A stretch of DNA of 64,000 nt from Gillisia sp. Hel_I_86 (GTDB taxonomy: Bacteria > Bacteroidota > Bacteroidia > Flavobacteriales > Flavobacteriaceae), in the NCBI RefSeq assembly GCF_007827275.1, contig NZ_VISE01000001.1, forward strand, positions 744,001 through 808,000, given 5' to 3'. Below are positions 30,587 to 40,405 of the stretch, one piece after another (the stretch's first letter is position 1; each line of letters begins with the position of its first letter). The position numbers and the translations under genes are program-made. The notes beneath the pieces were generated by a model. It had not been told where the DNA came from, ran no database searches, and was given only the letters and a program-made list of their open reading frames with translations.

Positions 30587-31918
30587 CTATCTCTTTTGAA
30601 ACCTTAAAATAGCATTTTTTGGCTTCAAAGTAATTAAAGGCAGGATTTCAATTGGAGTTGTCTTTGGAGAAATTTTGTAATTTTCTACCATTTCTGCAAT
30701 TGCAATTATCATTTCGAACATCGCGAAGTTATTGCCTATACATTTTCTTGGACCCGCACCAAATGGTGCATAAAAAGGAGTGTGCAAATAAGGATCTGAA
30801 CTTGAAAATCTTTCTGGATCGAATTTCTCTGGATCTGCCCAATGCGAAGGATGCCTATGGATCTCGTGAAAGGAAAACAATAAATTGGAACCTTTTGGAA
30901 TTGGCATATTTTCAAATTCATCATCTTCCAAACTAATGCGATCTATAAAGTAGGCCGGAGGATATAAACGCATGGTTTCCTCGACCACCTTTTTTGTGTA
31001 GCTACAAGTTTGGATAAATTCCATTAAACACGAAGGATTTTCTTTTGCAGCTGCAACTTCTAAAACGATTTTATCCTGGGCTTCTGGGTTTCTTGCCAAT
31101 AACAGAACGGCAAATGTCAAGGCATTAGAGGTGGTTTCGTGGCCTGCGACAAATAAGATCAAGATTTCATCTATCAATTGCTCCTCGTCCATTTCGGTTC
31201 CATCCTCATATCGGGCATCCAAAAGCATATCCAAAAGGTCATTGTGCCGTTGTTCACTTTCCTTTCTAGCTTTCACCAATTTTTTGAGGATCACCCGTGC
31301 TTCATCGGTAAGATCTGTATGTTTCTTGATCTCGCCACCAATTTTGAACCACCAACTTTTAAAGGGCTGGCGCAGTTCTTTAACCAGCATTTTTTGAGCA
31401 GCTTCGGTTATATACTGCAATCTGGCAATATCTTTATCTCCAACCGCACTACTAAACAATGATTTTACCACCGTTTGAAAGGCGAGATCATTAAAAATGG
31501 GAAAAACATCGATTTCTTTCCCTGTTTCAATTTTATGCAGTTCTGTGAGGACTGCATTTTGAATGCTTTCCAACAACAAAGTGAGTTGTTTTTTGTGAAA
31601 TGCCGGCTGAATTAATTTTCGCTGTTTTTTCCAATGCTCCCCTTCCGCAGTCAATAATCCGCGGCCTACATATTTTGCCAGATCTTTGGTTTGAATAGGA
31701 GATTTCGCGTAGTCCTTCTGGTTTTTTTGAAGCACATACTCTGCTAAATAGGCATCTCTGGAAAATATAACAGATTTCCCAGGTCCGATGACCAACCGAA
31801 AGGTATCCCCATGCTTTTCGAAATTTCTATGATGGAAGGGCAGTGGGTTTTTAAGAATATTCTGGGCATGCTTCAAAAATTTGAAAAAGGAAACTCGTGG
31901 AATATTTTTTTTGCTCAT
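30587..31918 (-). CDS. Cytochrome P450
   Basis: A 443-residue soluble haem-thiolate monooxygenase. Landmarks are W-K-K-Q-R (96-100, C helix), A-G-H-E-T-T-S (258-264, oxygen-binding I helix), E-T-M-R (314-317, ExxR) and [10 protein letters not shown] with haem ligand Cys393. There is no reductase fusion, so it needs separate ferredoxin or flavodoxin partners, which are not in this window. It resembles the CYP102/CYP4-like fatty-acid clan more than actinobacterial P450s, but the substrate is unknown. It lies 2 bp upstream of queG; a repeat-filled gap separates it from ruvB. Confidence 0.95.
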   Translation of the reverse strand: MSKKNIPRVSFFKFLKHAQNILKNPLPFHHRNFEKHGDTFRLVIGPGKSVIFSRDAYLAEYVLQKNQKDYAKSPIQTKDLAKYVGRGLLTAEGEHWKKQRKLIQPAFHKKQLTLLLESIQNAVLTELHKIETGKEIDVFPIFNDLAFQTVVKSLFSSAVGDKDIARLQYITEAAQKMLVKELRQPFKSWWFKIGGEIKKHTDLTDEARVILKKLVKARKESEQRHNDLLDMLLDARYEDGTEMDEEQLIDEILILFVAGHETTSNALTFAVLLLARNPEAQDKIVLEVAAAKENPSCLMEFIQTCSYTKKVVEETMRLYPPAYFIDRISLEDDEFENMPIPKGSNLLFSFHEIHRHPSHWADPEKFDPERFSSSDPYLHTPFYAPFGAGPRKCIGNNFAMFEMIIAIAEMVENYKISPKTTPIEILPLITLKPKNAILRFQKR

Positions 31919-31996
31919 TGTTTTGAATTTTTAAAAACAAACTATTTTGAGGTTTAGTACGAGTACTTTGATTTATCTATTTATAGTCAGGTTTTT

Positions 31997-32227
31997 CGTC
32001 ATGCTGAACTCGTTTCAGCATCTCACTATGTCCGAAGGAGACCCTGAAACCAGCTATCATTGACGGATTTTTATTTATTTGTGAATCCAAGACCCTGAAA
32101 CCAGTTCAGGGTGACGATGCGGAATTGTCGTCATGCTGAACTTGTTTCAGCATCGCATCAGCTTATATAAAAAATACGTCAATTTCCTACGCTAGATAAA
32201 TTTTTCTATCACAGGTCTTAGGGTGAC
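31997..32227. repeat. Dispersed ~240-bp intergenic repeat, copy C
   Basis: The 363-bp gap between ruvB and the P450 gene is mostly this repeat. It matches copy A nearly unit for unit: CGTCATGCTGAACTCGTTTC, GACGGATTTTTATTTATTTG, CAGTTCAGGGTGACGATGCG, CAGCTTATATAAAAAA, TTCCTACGCTAGATAAATTT, then TATCACAGGTCT and AGGGTGAC. No coding sequence is seen. Confidence 0.8.
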
Positions 32228-32281
32228 AAGATGGTTAAGTGCTTTATTGGAAAAAAGAATATACGTAGAATAAATTCAATT

Positions 32282-33304
32282 TTAAAAAAGTCCACCTTGA
32301 GTGCTTCCTTTAATCCGACCCAAATGTTTGTAAGCCGCCTCCGTAACTTCCCTACCTCTTGGAGTTCTAAAAATAAAACCTTGTTGGATCAAAAACGGTT
32401 CGTACACTTCTTCAATAGTTTCAGCATTTTCACTCACCGCGGTTGCCAAGGTAGTTATCCCTACCGGACCTCCTTTAAATTTATCTATAATGGTGGTCAA
32501 GATCTTATTATCCATTTCATCCAAACCATGTGCGTCCACATTTAGTGCTTTTAAGCTGTATTTGGCTATTTCCATATCGATTTTTCCATTCCCTTTAATT
32601 TGGGCAAAATCCCGCACCCTCCTTAATAATGCATTTGCAATACGGGGTGTTCCCCTGCTTCGCCCAGCAATCTCTATGGCGGCATCCAAAGCCAAAGGCA
32701 CGTTCAAAATATCTGCACTTCGTTGAAGGATGGTAGAAAGTAGTTCTGTGGTGTAGTATTGAAGTCGGCTGGAAATCCCGAACCTTGCCCGCATTGGAGC
32801 TGTTAACAACCCAGACCTGGTGGTGGCCCCAATTAAGGTAAACGGATTCAAATTTATTTGAACTGTTCTTGCATTTGGCCCGCTCTCGATCATGATATCG
32901 ATCTTATAGTCCTCCATTGCAGAATATAAATATTCCTCTACAATAGGGCTCAACCTATGGATCTCATCTATGAACAATACATCCCGTTCTTCCAGGTTGG
33001 TCAATAATCCAGCAAGGTCCCCAGGTTTATCCACAACAGGCCCAGAGGTTACTTTAATGCCCACTCCCAGCTCATTGGCCAGAATATGGGCCAAAGTGGT
33101 CTTGCCCAAGCCTGGAGGTCCATGAAACAAGGTATGGTCCAATGCTTCCCCACGTTGGTTTGCAGCCTGCACAAAGATTTTAAGATTTCCCAGTACTTGA
33201 TCCTGACCTGCAAAATCGTCGAAACTGAGGGGGCGTAATGCCCTGTCTATATCTACTTCTTCTGAAGAAAAATTCTCATTGGTTGGGTCTAGATGCTCGT
33301 TCAT
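32282..33304 (-). CDS. ruvB: Holliday junction ATP-dependent DNA helicase RuvB
   Basis: A 340-residue AAA+ motor that drives branch migration with RuvA during recombination and repair. Walker A is G-P-P-G-L-G-K-T-T (62-70) and Walker B is L-F-I-D-E-I-H (110-116). Sensor and winged-helix parts follow ([19 protein letters not shown]). I chose the ATG at 33304 (M-N-E-H-L-D-P); the frame is open five codons further, but only from a TTG. ruvA and ruvC are not in the window. Confidence 0.97.
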   Translation of the reverse strand: MNEHLDPTNENFSSEEVDIDRALRPLSFDDFAGQDQVLGNLKIFVQAANQRGEALDHTLFHGPPGLGKTTLAHILANELGVGIKVTSGPVVDKPGDLAGLLTNLEERDVLFIDEIHRLSPIVEEYLYSAMEDYKIDIMIESGPNARTVQINLNPFTLIGATTRSGLLTAPMRARFGISSRLQYYTTELLSTILQRSADILNVPLALDAAIEIAGRSRGTPRIANALLRRVRDFAQIKGNGKIDMEIAKYSLKALNVDAHGLDEMDNKILTTIIDKFKGGPVGITTLATAVSENAETIEEVYEPFLIQQGFIFRTPRGREVTEAAYKHLGRIKGSTQGGLF

Positions 33305-33420
33305 TTCACAAATATACAAATCGTTGGAATAGACAAATCTTAATTGAATGGATTAAATAAAGTATCACAGGGATTAATCACTTCTCATTTACTATTTTAG
33401 TAATGCATTGTAAACATCTT

Positions 33421-35616
33421 ATGGCTAAAGCTTACTTCTATTTAGTTTTCTTGTTCGTCACAACAGTACTCATAGCACAAGAAAAAAACGTTATCGTTAA
33501 AAAAATTTCTGAACCTATTAAACTAGATGCTATTCTAGATGAACCTGCGTGGAATACTTCAGAGCCCGCTAAAGACTTTTGGCAATACTTTCCAACAGAT
33601 AGTCTCCTCGCAACAAACCATACAGAGATCAAAATGATGTACGATGAGAAGAACCTCTATGTTGGTATAAGGGTAAATTCTATTGGAAATAACTACATAG
33701 TTCCATCTTTAAGGAGGGATTTTAGAGCTGGGGGGAGCGACAATATCACGCTTTTGTTCGATACTTTTAATGATGGATCAAATGCTTTTTTATTTGGGGC
33801 AAACCCTGCCGGGGTGAGGCGGGAAGCCTTGGTGTCTGGGGGAGGAACCAGTTTAAGTGGCTTTACCACAAGTTGGGACACCAAATGGTATGGGGAAACC
33901 AAGATCTATGATGGTTATTATATTAGTGAATGGTCTATCCCCCTCTCAGCTTTCAAATTTAATCCCGGAGAGACAAAATGGCGGTTTAATTCCTATCAAT
34001 TCGATACCCAAGGAAACGAGCGAAATACTTGGATACGTATTCCTAGAAGTCAATACATCTTTAATTTGGCATTTATGGGCAATATGATCTTTGAGCAACC
34101 CCTCAAGGGGATCAAAAGTCCTATCTCTATCATTCCATATGTTAGCGCCGGGCTTGGAAAAGATTTTGAGTTTAACAAAAACCTATCTGATTTTAAAGTG
34201 GGGGGTGATGCAAAATTCATACTGGGCAACAGTTTGAATGTAGACCTAACTGTGAATCCTGATTTTTCTCAAGTAGAAGCAGATAATTTAATTACCAACC
34301 TTACTAGATTTGAAATAAACTTACCAGAACGTCGGCAATTTTTTATTGAAAACAATGATCTTTTTGCCGATTTTGGAAATCCTGAAAGTGCCAATCCCTT
34401 TTTTTCCAGACGTATTGGGATAGCAAAAGATAGCAGTGGTATTAATAGGTCCAACGATATAATTGCTGGGGCAAGATTAAGTGGAAAAGTGAACAACAAT
34501 TTTCGAATAGGAATTTTGAATATGCAAACTGCGAAAGATGAGGCTTTCCAGATAGCATCTAATAATAATATGGTTGTTGCATTGCAGCATAAATTATTTA
34601 GCCGCTCCAATATAAGCGCGATTTTCGTAAATCGACAAAACACAAGCGATGAAGGTTTCGCAACAGCCACCGGTAAATATAATAGGGTGGTGGGGTTAGA
34701 CTATAATTTAGCCAATAAGGACAACACTTGGAATGGAAAATTTTATACCCATACCTCCTTTAGCCCAGAAAAGGAAGAAGCAGATAATTATTCCTCGGGC
34801 GCGACACTAACATATAATAATGAAAAATGGCGGATTCGCGGGAGCGGCTTTTTTATTGGAAATAATTTCACGTCAGATTTAGGTTTTGTTCCCAGAAAAG
34901 GAATTTTTAGGATAGATCCCCAAGTTGAATATTTGATCTTTCCAAAAAAAGGAACAGTAAACCTCCACAACCTTAGTATCACTCCAAATGTTACTTGGAA
35001 ACCCGGTTTAGATTTTCAGCTAACAGATTACGACATTAGAACAGAATGGAACCTTGGGTTTAAGAATACTTCAGAAGTGTCTTTTAATTTATTCAACAAA
35101 TACACCTATCTCTTTAATTCTTTTGACCCGTCCAGATCTGGAAAAACTCCTTTACCGGCAAATACAGACTATTATTATACCAGTGGGAACATTAGGTATA
35201 GGAGTGACGAAAGAGCGGCTTTCTCGTATAGTGCAGGTCTTACCTATGGGCAATTTTTTAATGGAACGATTTTAACACCACAAGTAGAAGTTAATTTGAG
35301 AATACAACCAAAATATTTAATAGGGTTAAATGTCCGGTACGATAAATTAGACCTGCCCTCTCCCTATGCCGGCAATGAAATATGGCTGTTAGGTGCTAAT
35401 ATAGATGTCACATTAACAAAATCTATTTTTTGGGCCACCTTGATCCAATATAGCAATCAGGAAGATAACCTTGGGTTTAATTCTAGACTGCAATGGAGGT
35501 TTGCGCCACTCTCCGACCTTTATTTGATCTACAACGATAATTATTATACAAACGATTCCTTAACCCCTAGGTTTAGAACCATGAACTTAAAGGTCACCTA
35601 CTGGCTTTATTTATAA
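33421..35616 (+). CDS. DUF5916 outer membrane protein with N-terminal CBM9-like domain
   Basis: About 731 residues with a signal peptide (M-A-K-A-Y-F-Y-L-V-F-L-F-V-T-T-V-L-I-A-Q). Residues ~20-200 resemble a carbohydrate-binding family 9-like fold: I-K-L-D-A-I-L-D-E-P-A-W-N, then Y-D-E-K-N-L-Y-V-G-I-R and Y-Y-I-S-E-W-S-I-P-L. The remaining ~500 residues show strand-like alternation and a terminal Y-W-L-Y-L, as in a large beta barrel. The segment R-R-Q-F-F-I-E-N is typical of DUF5916. Such proteins are common in Bacteroidota, with no settled function. An earlier in-frame ATG at 33403 is possible; I prefer 33421 because the signal peptide starts there. Confidence 0.85.
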   Translation: MAKAYFYLVFLFVTTVLIAQEKNVIVKKISEPIKLDAILDEPAWNTSEPAKDFWQYFPTDSLLATNHTEIKMMYDEKNLYVGIRVNSIGNNYIVPSLRRDFRAGGSDNITLLFDTFNDGSNAFLFGANPAGVRREALVSGGGTSLSGFTTSWDTKWYGETKIYDGYYISEWSIPLSAFKFNPGETKWRFNSYQFDTQGNERNTWIRIPRSQYIFNLAFMGNMIFEQPLKGIKSPISIIPYVSAGLGKDFEFNKNLSDFKVGGDAKFILGNSLNVDLTVNPDFSQVEADNLITNLTRFEINLPERRQFFIENNDLFADFGNPESANPFFSRRIGIAKDSSGINRSNDIIAGARLSGKVNNNFRIGILNMQTAKDEAFQIASNNNMVVALQHKLFSRSNISAIFVNRQNTSDEGFATATGKYNRVVGLDYNLANKDNTWNGKFYTHTSFSPEKEEADNYSSGATLTYNNEKWRIRGSGFFIGNNFTSDLGFVPRKGIFRIDPQVEYLIFPKKGTVNLHNLSITPNVTWKPGLDFQLTDYDIRTEWNLGFKNTSEVSFNLFNKYTYLFNSFDPSRSGKTPLPANTDYYYTSGNIRYRSDERAAFSYSAGLTYGQFFNGTILTPQVEVNLRIQPKYLIGLNVRYDKLDLPSPYAGNEIWLLGANIDVTLTKSIFWATLIQYSNQEDNLGFNSRLQWRFAPLSDLYLIYNDNYYTNDSLTPRFRTMNLKVTYWLYL

Positions 35617-35943
35617 AAGTTATTGGTCTAGTTTAGAAAAGCATTTGTAACAAGAAAACTTTGCTCCCTTCCCTTGGGAAATTGGCCGGGATTGGGATGG
35701 TTAAATACAAACTAAATCATTAGTAGCTGTAAGGATTAAGAACTGCTTCGCTGCTAGAGACAAGAACAAAGACTTGATTGTGAACGACTGATAAACAATA
35801 TTCAACGTAAGTCACTATTTTTAATATAACTTCTAACCAAGATGGTGTCTAAAGCTAGTATAACCTGGCGGGCAGAGAGACGGGCTCCCTGAGGAGAGGA
35901 CTTTAAATCATGGTAGAGGTAACTTGAGCTACGTTATTCAAGC
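35617..35943. other. Unexplained non-coding stretch between DUF5916 and coxA
   Basis: No ORF of note. The left part (35660-35700) contains a palindrome-like CTCCCTTCCCTTGGG block, of a kind seen between flavobacterial genes. The middle is A-rich with reiterated GACAAGAACAAAGAC-like sequence. The right part (35830-35940) has higher GC, repeated CGGGC blocks (GGCGGGCAGAGAGACGGGC) and a short stem CTTGA / TCAAG directly before the terminator at 35944. It could be a decayed element or an RNA gene; I could match it to no RNA family I know. Confidence 0.35.
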
Positions 35944-35977
35944 AAAAAAGCCCAGAAATTAATTTCTGGGCTTTTTT
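35944..35977. terminator. Bidirectional terminator after coxA
   Basis: A perfect 17-bp inverted repeat (AAAAAAGCCCAGAAATT / AATTTCTGGGCTTTTTT) gives T runs in both directions. It ends the actA-coxA operon 22 bp after the coxA stop. It would also stop any plus-strand transcript coming from the left. Confidence 0.9.
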
Positions 35978-35999
35978 GTGTTATATAAGTAAATCTTGT

Positions 36000-37826
36000 T
36001 TAATGATTCATTTCTTCTTCCCCTTCTTGAAGTGGTACGTTCTGCGGAACAAAATCTTGTCCTGCAATCACGTATTCTCCGTCTTCATTGGTTTTACTAT
36101 AATCGTAAGGCCATCTATATACTGAAGGAATTTCACCGTACCAATTTCCATGGATGTGTTCTACCGGAGCAGTCCATTCTAAAGTATTTGCATTCCAAGG
36201 ATTCATTACAGCTTTCTTTCCGAAGAAAATAGAGCTAAAGAAATTCCATAAGAAAACCAATTGTACTGCTGCAGTAATGATAGCAAACACGGTAATAACC
36301 ACATTCACATCTGCAAGATCATCGAAATAAGGAAATGCCGTGTTCGTGTAATATCTACGCGGTAGTCCTGCCATCCCGATAAAGTGCATTGGGAAGAATA
36401 CCCCATACGCTCCAATCGCGGTTACCCAAAAGTGAACATAACCAAGGTTCTTGTTCATCATTCTACCAAACATCTTGGGGAACCAGTGATAAACCCCCGC
36501 CAATAATCCGTACAGTGCAGAGATCCCCATTACCAAATGGAAGTGAGCAATTACAAAATAGGTATCGTGAACGTTGATATCCAAGGTACTATCCCCTAAG
36601 ATAATCCCTGTTAAACCACCGGTAATAAATGTGGAAACGAAACCTATAGAGAACAACATTGCCGGGTTCATTTGTAAATTACCTTTCCATAAAGTAGTAA
36701 TCCAGTTAAAGGCCTTTACGGCAGATGGAATTGCAATCAACAAGGTTGTAAAGGTAAATACCGATCCTAGGAACGGATTCATCCCAGAGACAAACATATG
36801 GTGGCCCCACACAATTGTAGATAGAAATGCAATTGCCAAGATTGAAGCTACCATCGCCCTATATCCAAAAATTGGTTTACGAGAGTTGGTTGCCATAATT
36901 TCCGATACCAGACCCATGGCAGGTAAGATCACGATATATACTTCCGGGTGTCCCAAGAACCAGAACAAATGTTCGAACAATACAGGTGAACCACCTTGAT
37001 GGCTTAATACTTCCCCTTGAATAAAGATATCACTTAAGAAGAACGAAGTTCCAAAACTTCTATCCATAATAAGTAGTAATGCTGCAGAAAGCAACACCGG
37101 GAAAGAAACAACCCCAATAATTGCAGTTACAAAGAAGGCCCAAATGGTTAAAGGCAGCCTGGTCATAGACATTCCCTTAGTTCTAAGATTGATCACGGTT
37201 ACAATGTAGTTCAAAGATCCCATTAAAGAAGACGCGATGAAAATAGCCATAGAAGTCAACCAAAGTGTCATTCCCATTCCAGAACCACCAATTGCTTGTG
37301 GCAAGGCACTTAATGGAGGATAAATCGTCCAACCGGCAGATGCAGGTCCTGCTTCCACAAATAGAGAACTTAACATCACCACACTGGATAAGAAAAATAA
37401 CCAGTAAGAGATCATGTTCAAGAAACCAGATGCCATATCCCTTGCCCCAATTTGCAGTGGAATTAAAAGGTTACTAAATGTACCACTCAATCCGGCAGTA
37501 AGCACAAAGAACACCATGATAGTGCCATGAATGGTCACTAATGCCAAATAGATTTCAGGAGTCATCACCCCACCTGGAGCCCATTTACCCAGAAGTGCTT
37601 CGAAGATCCAAAAAGATTCTTCTGGCCATGCCAATTGCATTCTAAATAGAACCGACATTGAGATTCCAACAATACCCATTAACAGTCCAGTGATAAGATA
37701 TTGCTTGGCAATCATCTTATGGTCTGTACTAAAAATGTATTTCGTTATAAAGGTTTGCTTATGATGATGGTCATGTCCATGGTCATCATGTGCGTGAGCT
37801 ACCGTTGCGTGTCCTACTGCTGACAT
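36000..37826 (-). CDS. ctaD: Cytochrome c oxidase subunit I
   Basis: A 608-residue haem-copper oxidase core subunit with twelve or more membrane segments. It reduces O2 to water and pumps protons. Haem and copper ligand motifs are present: T-I-H-G-T-I-M-V-F-F, W-F-L-G-H-P-E-V-Y-I-V-I-L-P with the His-Tyr pair, W-G-H-H-M-F and H-D-T-Y-F-V-I-A-H-F-H. The glutamate of G-H-P-E-V marks an A-type proton channel. The N-terminus is His-rich (H-D-D-H-G-H-D-H-H-H). It is the last gene of the act-cox operon, 18 bp after coxB, and a strong terminator follows. Subunit III is not in the window. Confidence 0.98.
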   Translation of the reverse strand: MSAVGHATVAHAHDDHGHDHHHKQTFITKYIFSTDHKMIAKQYLITGLLMGIVGISMSVLFRMQLAWPEESFWIFEALLGKWAPGGVMTPEIYLALVTIHGTIMVFFVLTAGLSGTFSNLLIPLQIGARDMASGFLNMISYWLFFLSSVVMLSSLFVEAGPASAGWTIYPPLSALPQAIGGSGMGMTLWLTSMAIFIASSLMGSLNYIVTVINLRTKGMSMTRLPLTIWAFFVTAIIGVVSFPVLLSAALLLIMDRSFGTSFFLSDIFIQGEVLSHQGGSPVLFEHLFWFLGHPEVYIVILPAMGLVSEIMATNSRKPIFGYRAMVASILAIAFLSTIVWGHHMFVSGMNPFLGSVFTFTTLLIAIPSAVKAFNWITTLWKGNLQMNPAMLFSIGFVSTFITGGLTGIILGDSTLDINVHDTYFVIAHFHLVMGISALYGLLAGVYHWFPKMFGRMMNKNLGYVHFWVTAIGAYGVFFPMHFIGMAGLPRRYYTNTAFPYFDDLADVNVVITVFAIITAAVQLVFLWNFFSSIFFGKKAVMNPWNANTLEWTAPVEHIHGNWYGEIPSVYRWPYDYSKTNEDGEYVIAGQDFVPQNVPLQEGEEEMNH

Positions 37827-37844
37827 ATCTCTTAATCTTTACTT

Positions 37845-39002
37845 TTAATTGTTCTTTTTTTCAACTACTGCTACTTCTACATCTTCTGTTTCCATAGGGG
37901 CTTCTTCCAACTCAACAGGAACATTTTGTTGCGTTTTTGGTTGTGCTGCCATGGTCTCTCCAAATGTTTGTTGTTCTTTCAACCAAGCATTGTAATCCTC
38001 TTCACTTTCCACAACTATCTTCATTTGCATGTTGTAGTGCCCTTGGCCACAAATCTTGTTACATAGCAAGTAATATTCAAACTCATAAGCATCTAAAGGC
38101 ATTTCCCCTGCAGCCGCTAGTCCTTCCGATTTATCTTTTCTAATTTCGTTAATCCTACCCACTTTTTCAACCATATACTCACTTTCTCTAATTTCTTCAG
38201 AAGTAATTGTTGGTGTAAAACCAAACTGAGTGATCATACCGGGCACAACATTCATTTGTGCCCTAAAGTGAGGAAAATATGCAGAGTGCAATACATCTTG
38301 AGATCTAAATTTGAAGAGTACCGGTTTTCCTACTGGCAAGTGCAATTCATTGATAACAACATCATCATTGCCATAAGAATCACTCTCGTCTACCCCTAAC
38401 TGATTTACTCCCTGAATAAAACGAACATTTGCTTTTCCAAGTGTATTATCTGCTCCAGCATAACGAGCTCTCCAAGCAAACTGGTATGCATAGATCTCAA
38501 TAACTATAGGGTCTTCCTCTTCGTTGATATTCATAATATCGGACCAAGTGAACAATCCGTAGATAATCAATCCTGCCAATACTATTACTGGAATAATGGT
38601 CCAGATAAATTCCAGTCTGTCGTTATCTGCAAAGAACAATGCTTTCTTCCCTTTTTTCCCACGATACTTGTATGCGAACCAGTGCAGCAATCCTTGTGTA
38701 ATCACTTGTACGAACATGATAAGCGCAATAGTGATAAACATCAAAGTATCTACTTCACTCCCGTGGGCAGAAGAAGCTTCCGGCAAATAGAATTTGCTGT
38801 AGTGCCAAAAACTATAGGCCATCCCCACATAGATAAAAATCATAAACCAAAGCATAAGCTTCGCTTGCTGCCTATTATCATTATCGTTAGCTATTTCAGA
38901 ACTATCGGCATTGGAACCTTTGGACAGCTGAAAAATCTTGGACATTTGCCATATGGTTACGGCAAAAAGTGCTATTACAATGATTACTAAAAATACAGTC
39001 AT
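37845..39002 (-). CDS. coxB: Cytochrome c oxidase subunit II
   Basis: A 385-residue subunit that receives electrons at the CuA centre. The periplasmic domain carries His239 in V-L-H-S-A-Y-F-P and C-N-K-I-C-G-Q-G-H-Y-N-M (Cys314, Cys318, His322, Met325). The usual Glu between the two Cys is Lys here. Four hydrophobic segments are predicted (near 1-22, 48-66, 86-112, 130-152), two more than in standard subunit II. The C-terminus is an acidic Pro/Glu/Val-rich tail. It follows actF by 30 bp. Confidence 0.97.
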   Translation of the reverse strand: MTVFLVIIVIALFAVTIWQMSKIFQLSKGSNADSSEIANDNDNRQQAKLMLWFMIFIYVGMAYSFWHYSKFYLPEASSAHGSEVDTLMFITIALIMFVQVITQGLLHWFAYKYRGKKGKKALFFADNDRLEFIWTIIPVIVLAGLIIYGLFTWSDIMNINEEEDPIVIEIYAYQFAWRARYAGADNTLGKANVRFIQGVNQLGVDESDSYGNDDVVINELHLPVGKPVLFKFRSQDVLHSAYFPHFRAQMNVVPGMITQFGFTPTITSEEIRESEYMVEKVGRINEIRKDKSEGLAAAGEMPLDAYEFEYYLLCNKICGQGHYNMQMKIVVESEEDYNAWLKEQQTFGETMAAQPKTQQNVPVELEEAPMETEDVEVAVVEKKNN

Positions 39003-39032
39003 TTTTTTATTTCTTCTTTAAACAATCTTTTA

Positions 39033-40379
39033 TTAATAATGAAAATGCTTGCTCTCCTCAATAAACGGATTGCGTTTTGGCAGCAACGGAGCTTTTGTAA
39101 GTCCACGAAACACTACAAATACAAACAAGCCTGAAAACAGCAATAAAGCACTAATTTCAGGTATTCCTATAAACCATGACTCCCCAACCGTGGCTGGCAT
39201 AATCATTACAAAAATATCCAAATAATGGCCACATAGAATGATAATCCCAGATATAATTACGAACAAATTAATTCGTTTATAGTCGCTATTCATAAGCAAC
39301 AATACCGGGAATACAAAGTTCAATACCACCATTCCAAAGAAAGGCAAGTTATAGTCTTCTATTCTTGTTATAAAATAGGTCACTTCTTCCGGGATATTCG
39401 AATACCAGATCAACATATATTGAGAGAACCAAAGATAGGCCCAGAAAATACTAAAACCAAACATGTATTTTGCCAAATCATGGATATGGGAATCATTCAC
39501 ATATTCCAAATACCCTCTAGATTTTAAATATATAGAAACTAAAGCAATCATAGTAACCGCAGATACGATCAAACTTGAAAATACGTACCATCCAAACAAG
39601 GTACTAAACCAGTGCGGATCTACACTCATGATCCAATCCCAGGACATCATGGATTCTGTAACCAAAAAGAACACCAAGAACCCTGCAGCTAGTTTAAAGT
39701 TTGTTTTGTGCAACCTATCATCTGTGGCTTCATCCAATCTTAATGAGTTTCTTCTTATCAAATATCTAAAGATGTTCCAACCTGCTATGTAAATTGCAGC
39801 CCTTATCAATAAAAATGGCACATTTAAATATGCTGTTTTGTTCTGAATAAGTTCATCGTGAGCTACAACCTCTGGATCCATCCAAGTGAACAAATGGTTA
39901 AAATGGAAACCAGATAGTGCCAGAAGGATAAACATAATGATACTTCCCGGCAACAAATAAGCCGTGATTCCATCCATGACCCTAAACAATACAGGAGACC
40001 ATCCTGCCTGTGAAGCTTGTTGAAGGGCATAAAAAGCCATTGTCCCAAGGGCAATCATAAAAAAGAAAAATGCAGCAATATAAACAGCAGCCCAAGGCTT
40101 GTTTTGCAATTGGTGCAATATATGCTCATAATGTTCATTATCGTGGCCAGCTTCTCCTACAGTCGCATCATGTCCTTCGGTAGGTTCTGGGTTAGCAAGG
40201 TGGGCATCGTTTTCTAAAACTGCAACCTCTTCGGGACCATCGTGTGCATCTGCGGCCATCATTTCCTTTACATCTTCTATAGTATCTGGGGCAGCAATAA
40301 AGCCGTAAACAAGGCCAATAGCTCCAACAACCATAAAAATGATTGCTGTTAATTTTAATCTACTTGATAGCGTGTACAT
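39033..40379 (-). CDS. actF: Alternative complex III subunit ActF (quinone-binding, NrfD-like)
   Basis: A 448-residue membrane protein with about ten hydrophobic segments, related to ActC/NrfD but without obvious haem or Fe-S ligands. In alternative complex III, ActC and ActF form the membrane part, with quinol oxidised at ActC. After the first helix there is an acidic/His-rich periplasmic insert (residues ~35-80, e.g. H-D-G-P-E-E-V-A). Trp-rich sequence follows: W-M-D-P-E-V-V-A-H-D, S-W-D-W-I-M-S-V-D-P-H-W. Order actE-actF-coxB is as in Flavobacterium. Confidence 0.92.
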   Translation of the reverse strand: MYTLSSRLKLTAIIFMVVGAIGLVYGFIAAPDTIEDVKEMMAADAHDGPEEVAVLENDAHLANPEPTEGHDATVGEAGHDNEHYEHILHQLQNKPWAAVYIAAFFFFMIALGTMAFYALQQASQAGWSPVLFRVMDGITAYLLPGSIIMFILLALSGFHFNHLFTWMDPEVVAHDELIQNKTAYLNVPFLLIRAAIYIAGWNIFRYLIRRNSLRLDEATDDRLHKTNFKLAAGFLVFFLVTESMMSWDWIMSVDPHWFSTLFGWYVFSSLIVSAVTMIALVSIYLKSRGYLEYVNDSHIHDLAKYMFGFSIFWAYLWFSQYMLIWYSNIPEEVTYFITRIEDYNLPFFGMVVLNFVFPVLLLMNSDYKRINLFVIISGIIILCGHYLDIFVMIMPATVGESWFIGIPEISALLLFSGLFVFVVFRGLTKAPLLPKRNPFIEESKHFHY

Positions 40380-40405
40380 ATTAATATATCTAAGTGCAGT
40401 TATTT

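Noticed and set aside
35830-35940. tmRNA, RNase P RNA or SRP RNA gene
   Set aside because: No tag-peptide frame, no tRNA-like end, no GAGGAAAGTCC-type P RNA segment and no GGAAGCAG-type SRP tip were found.
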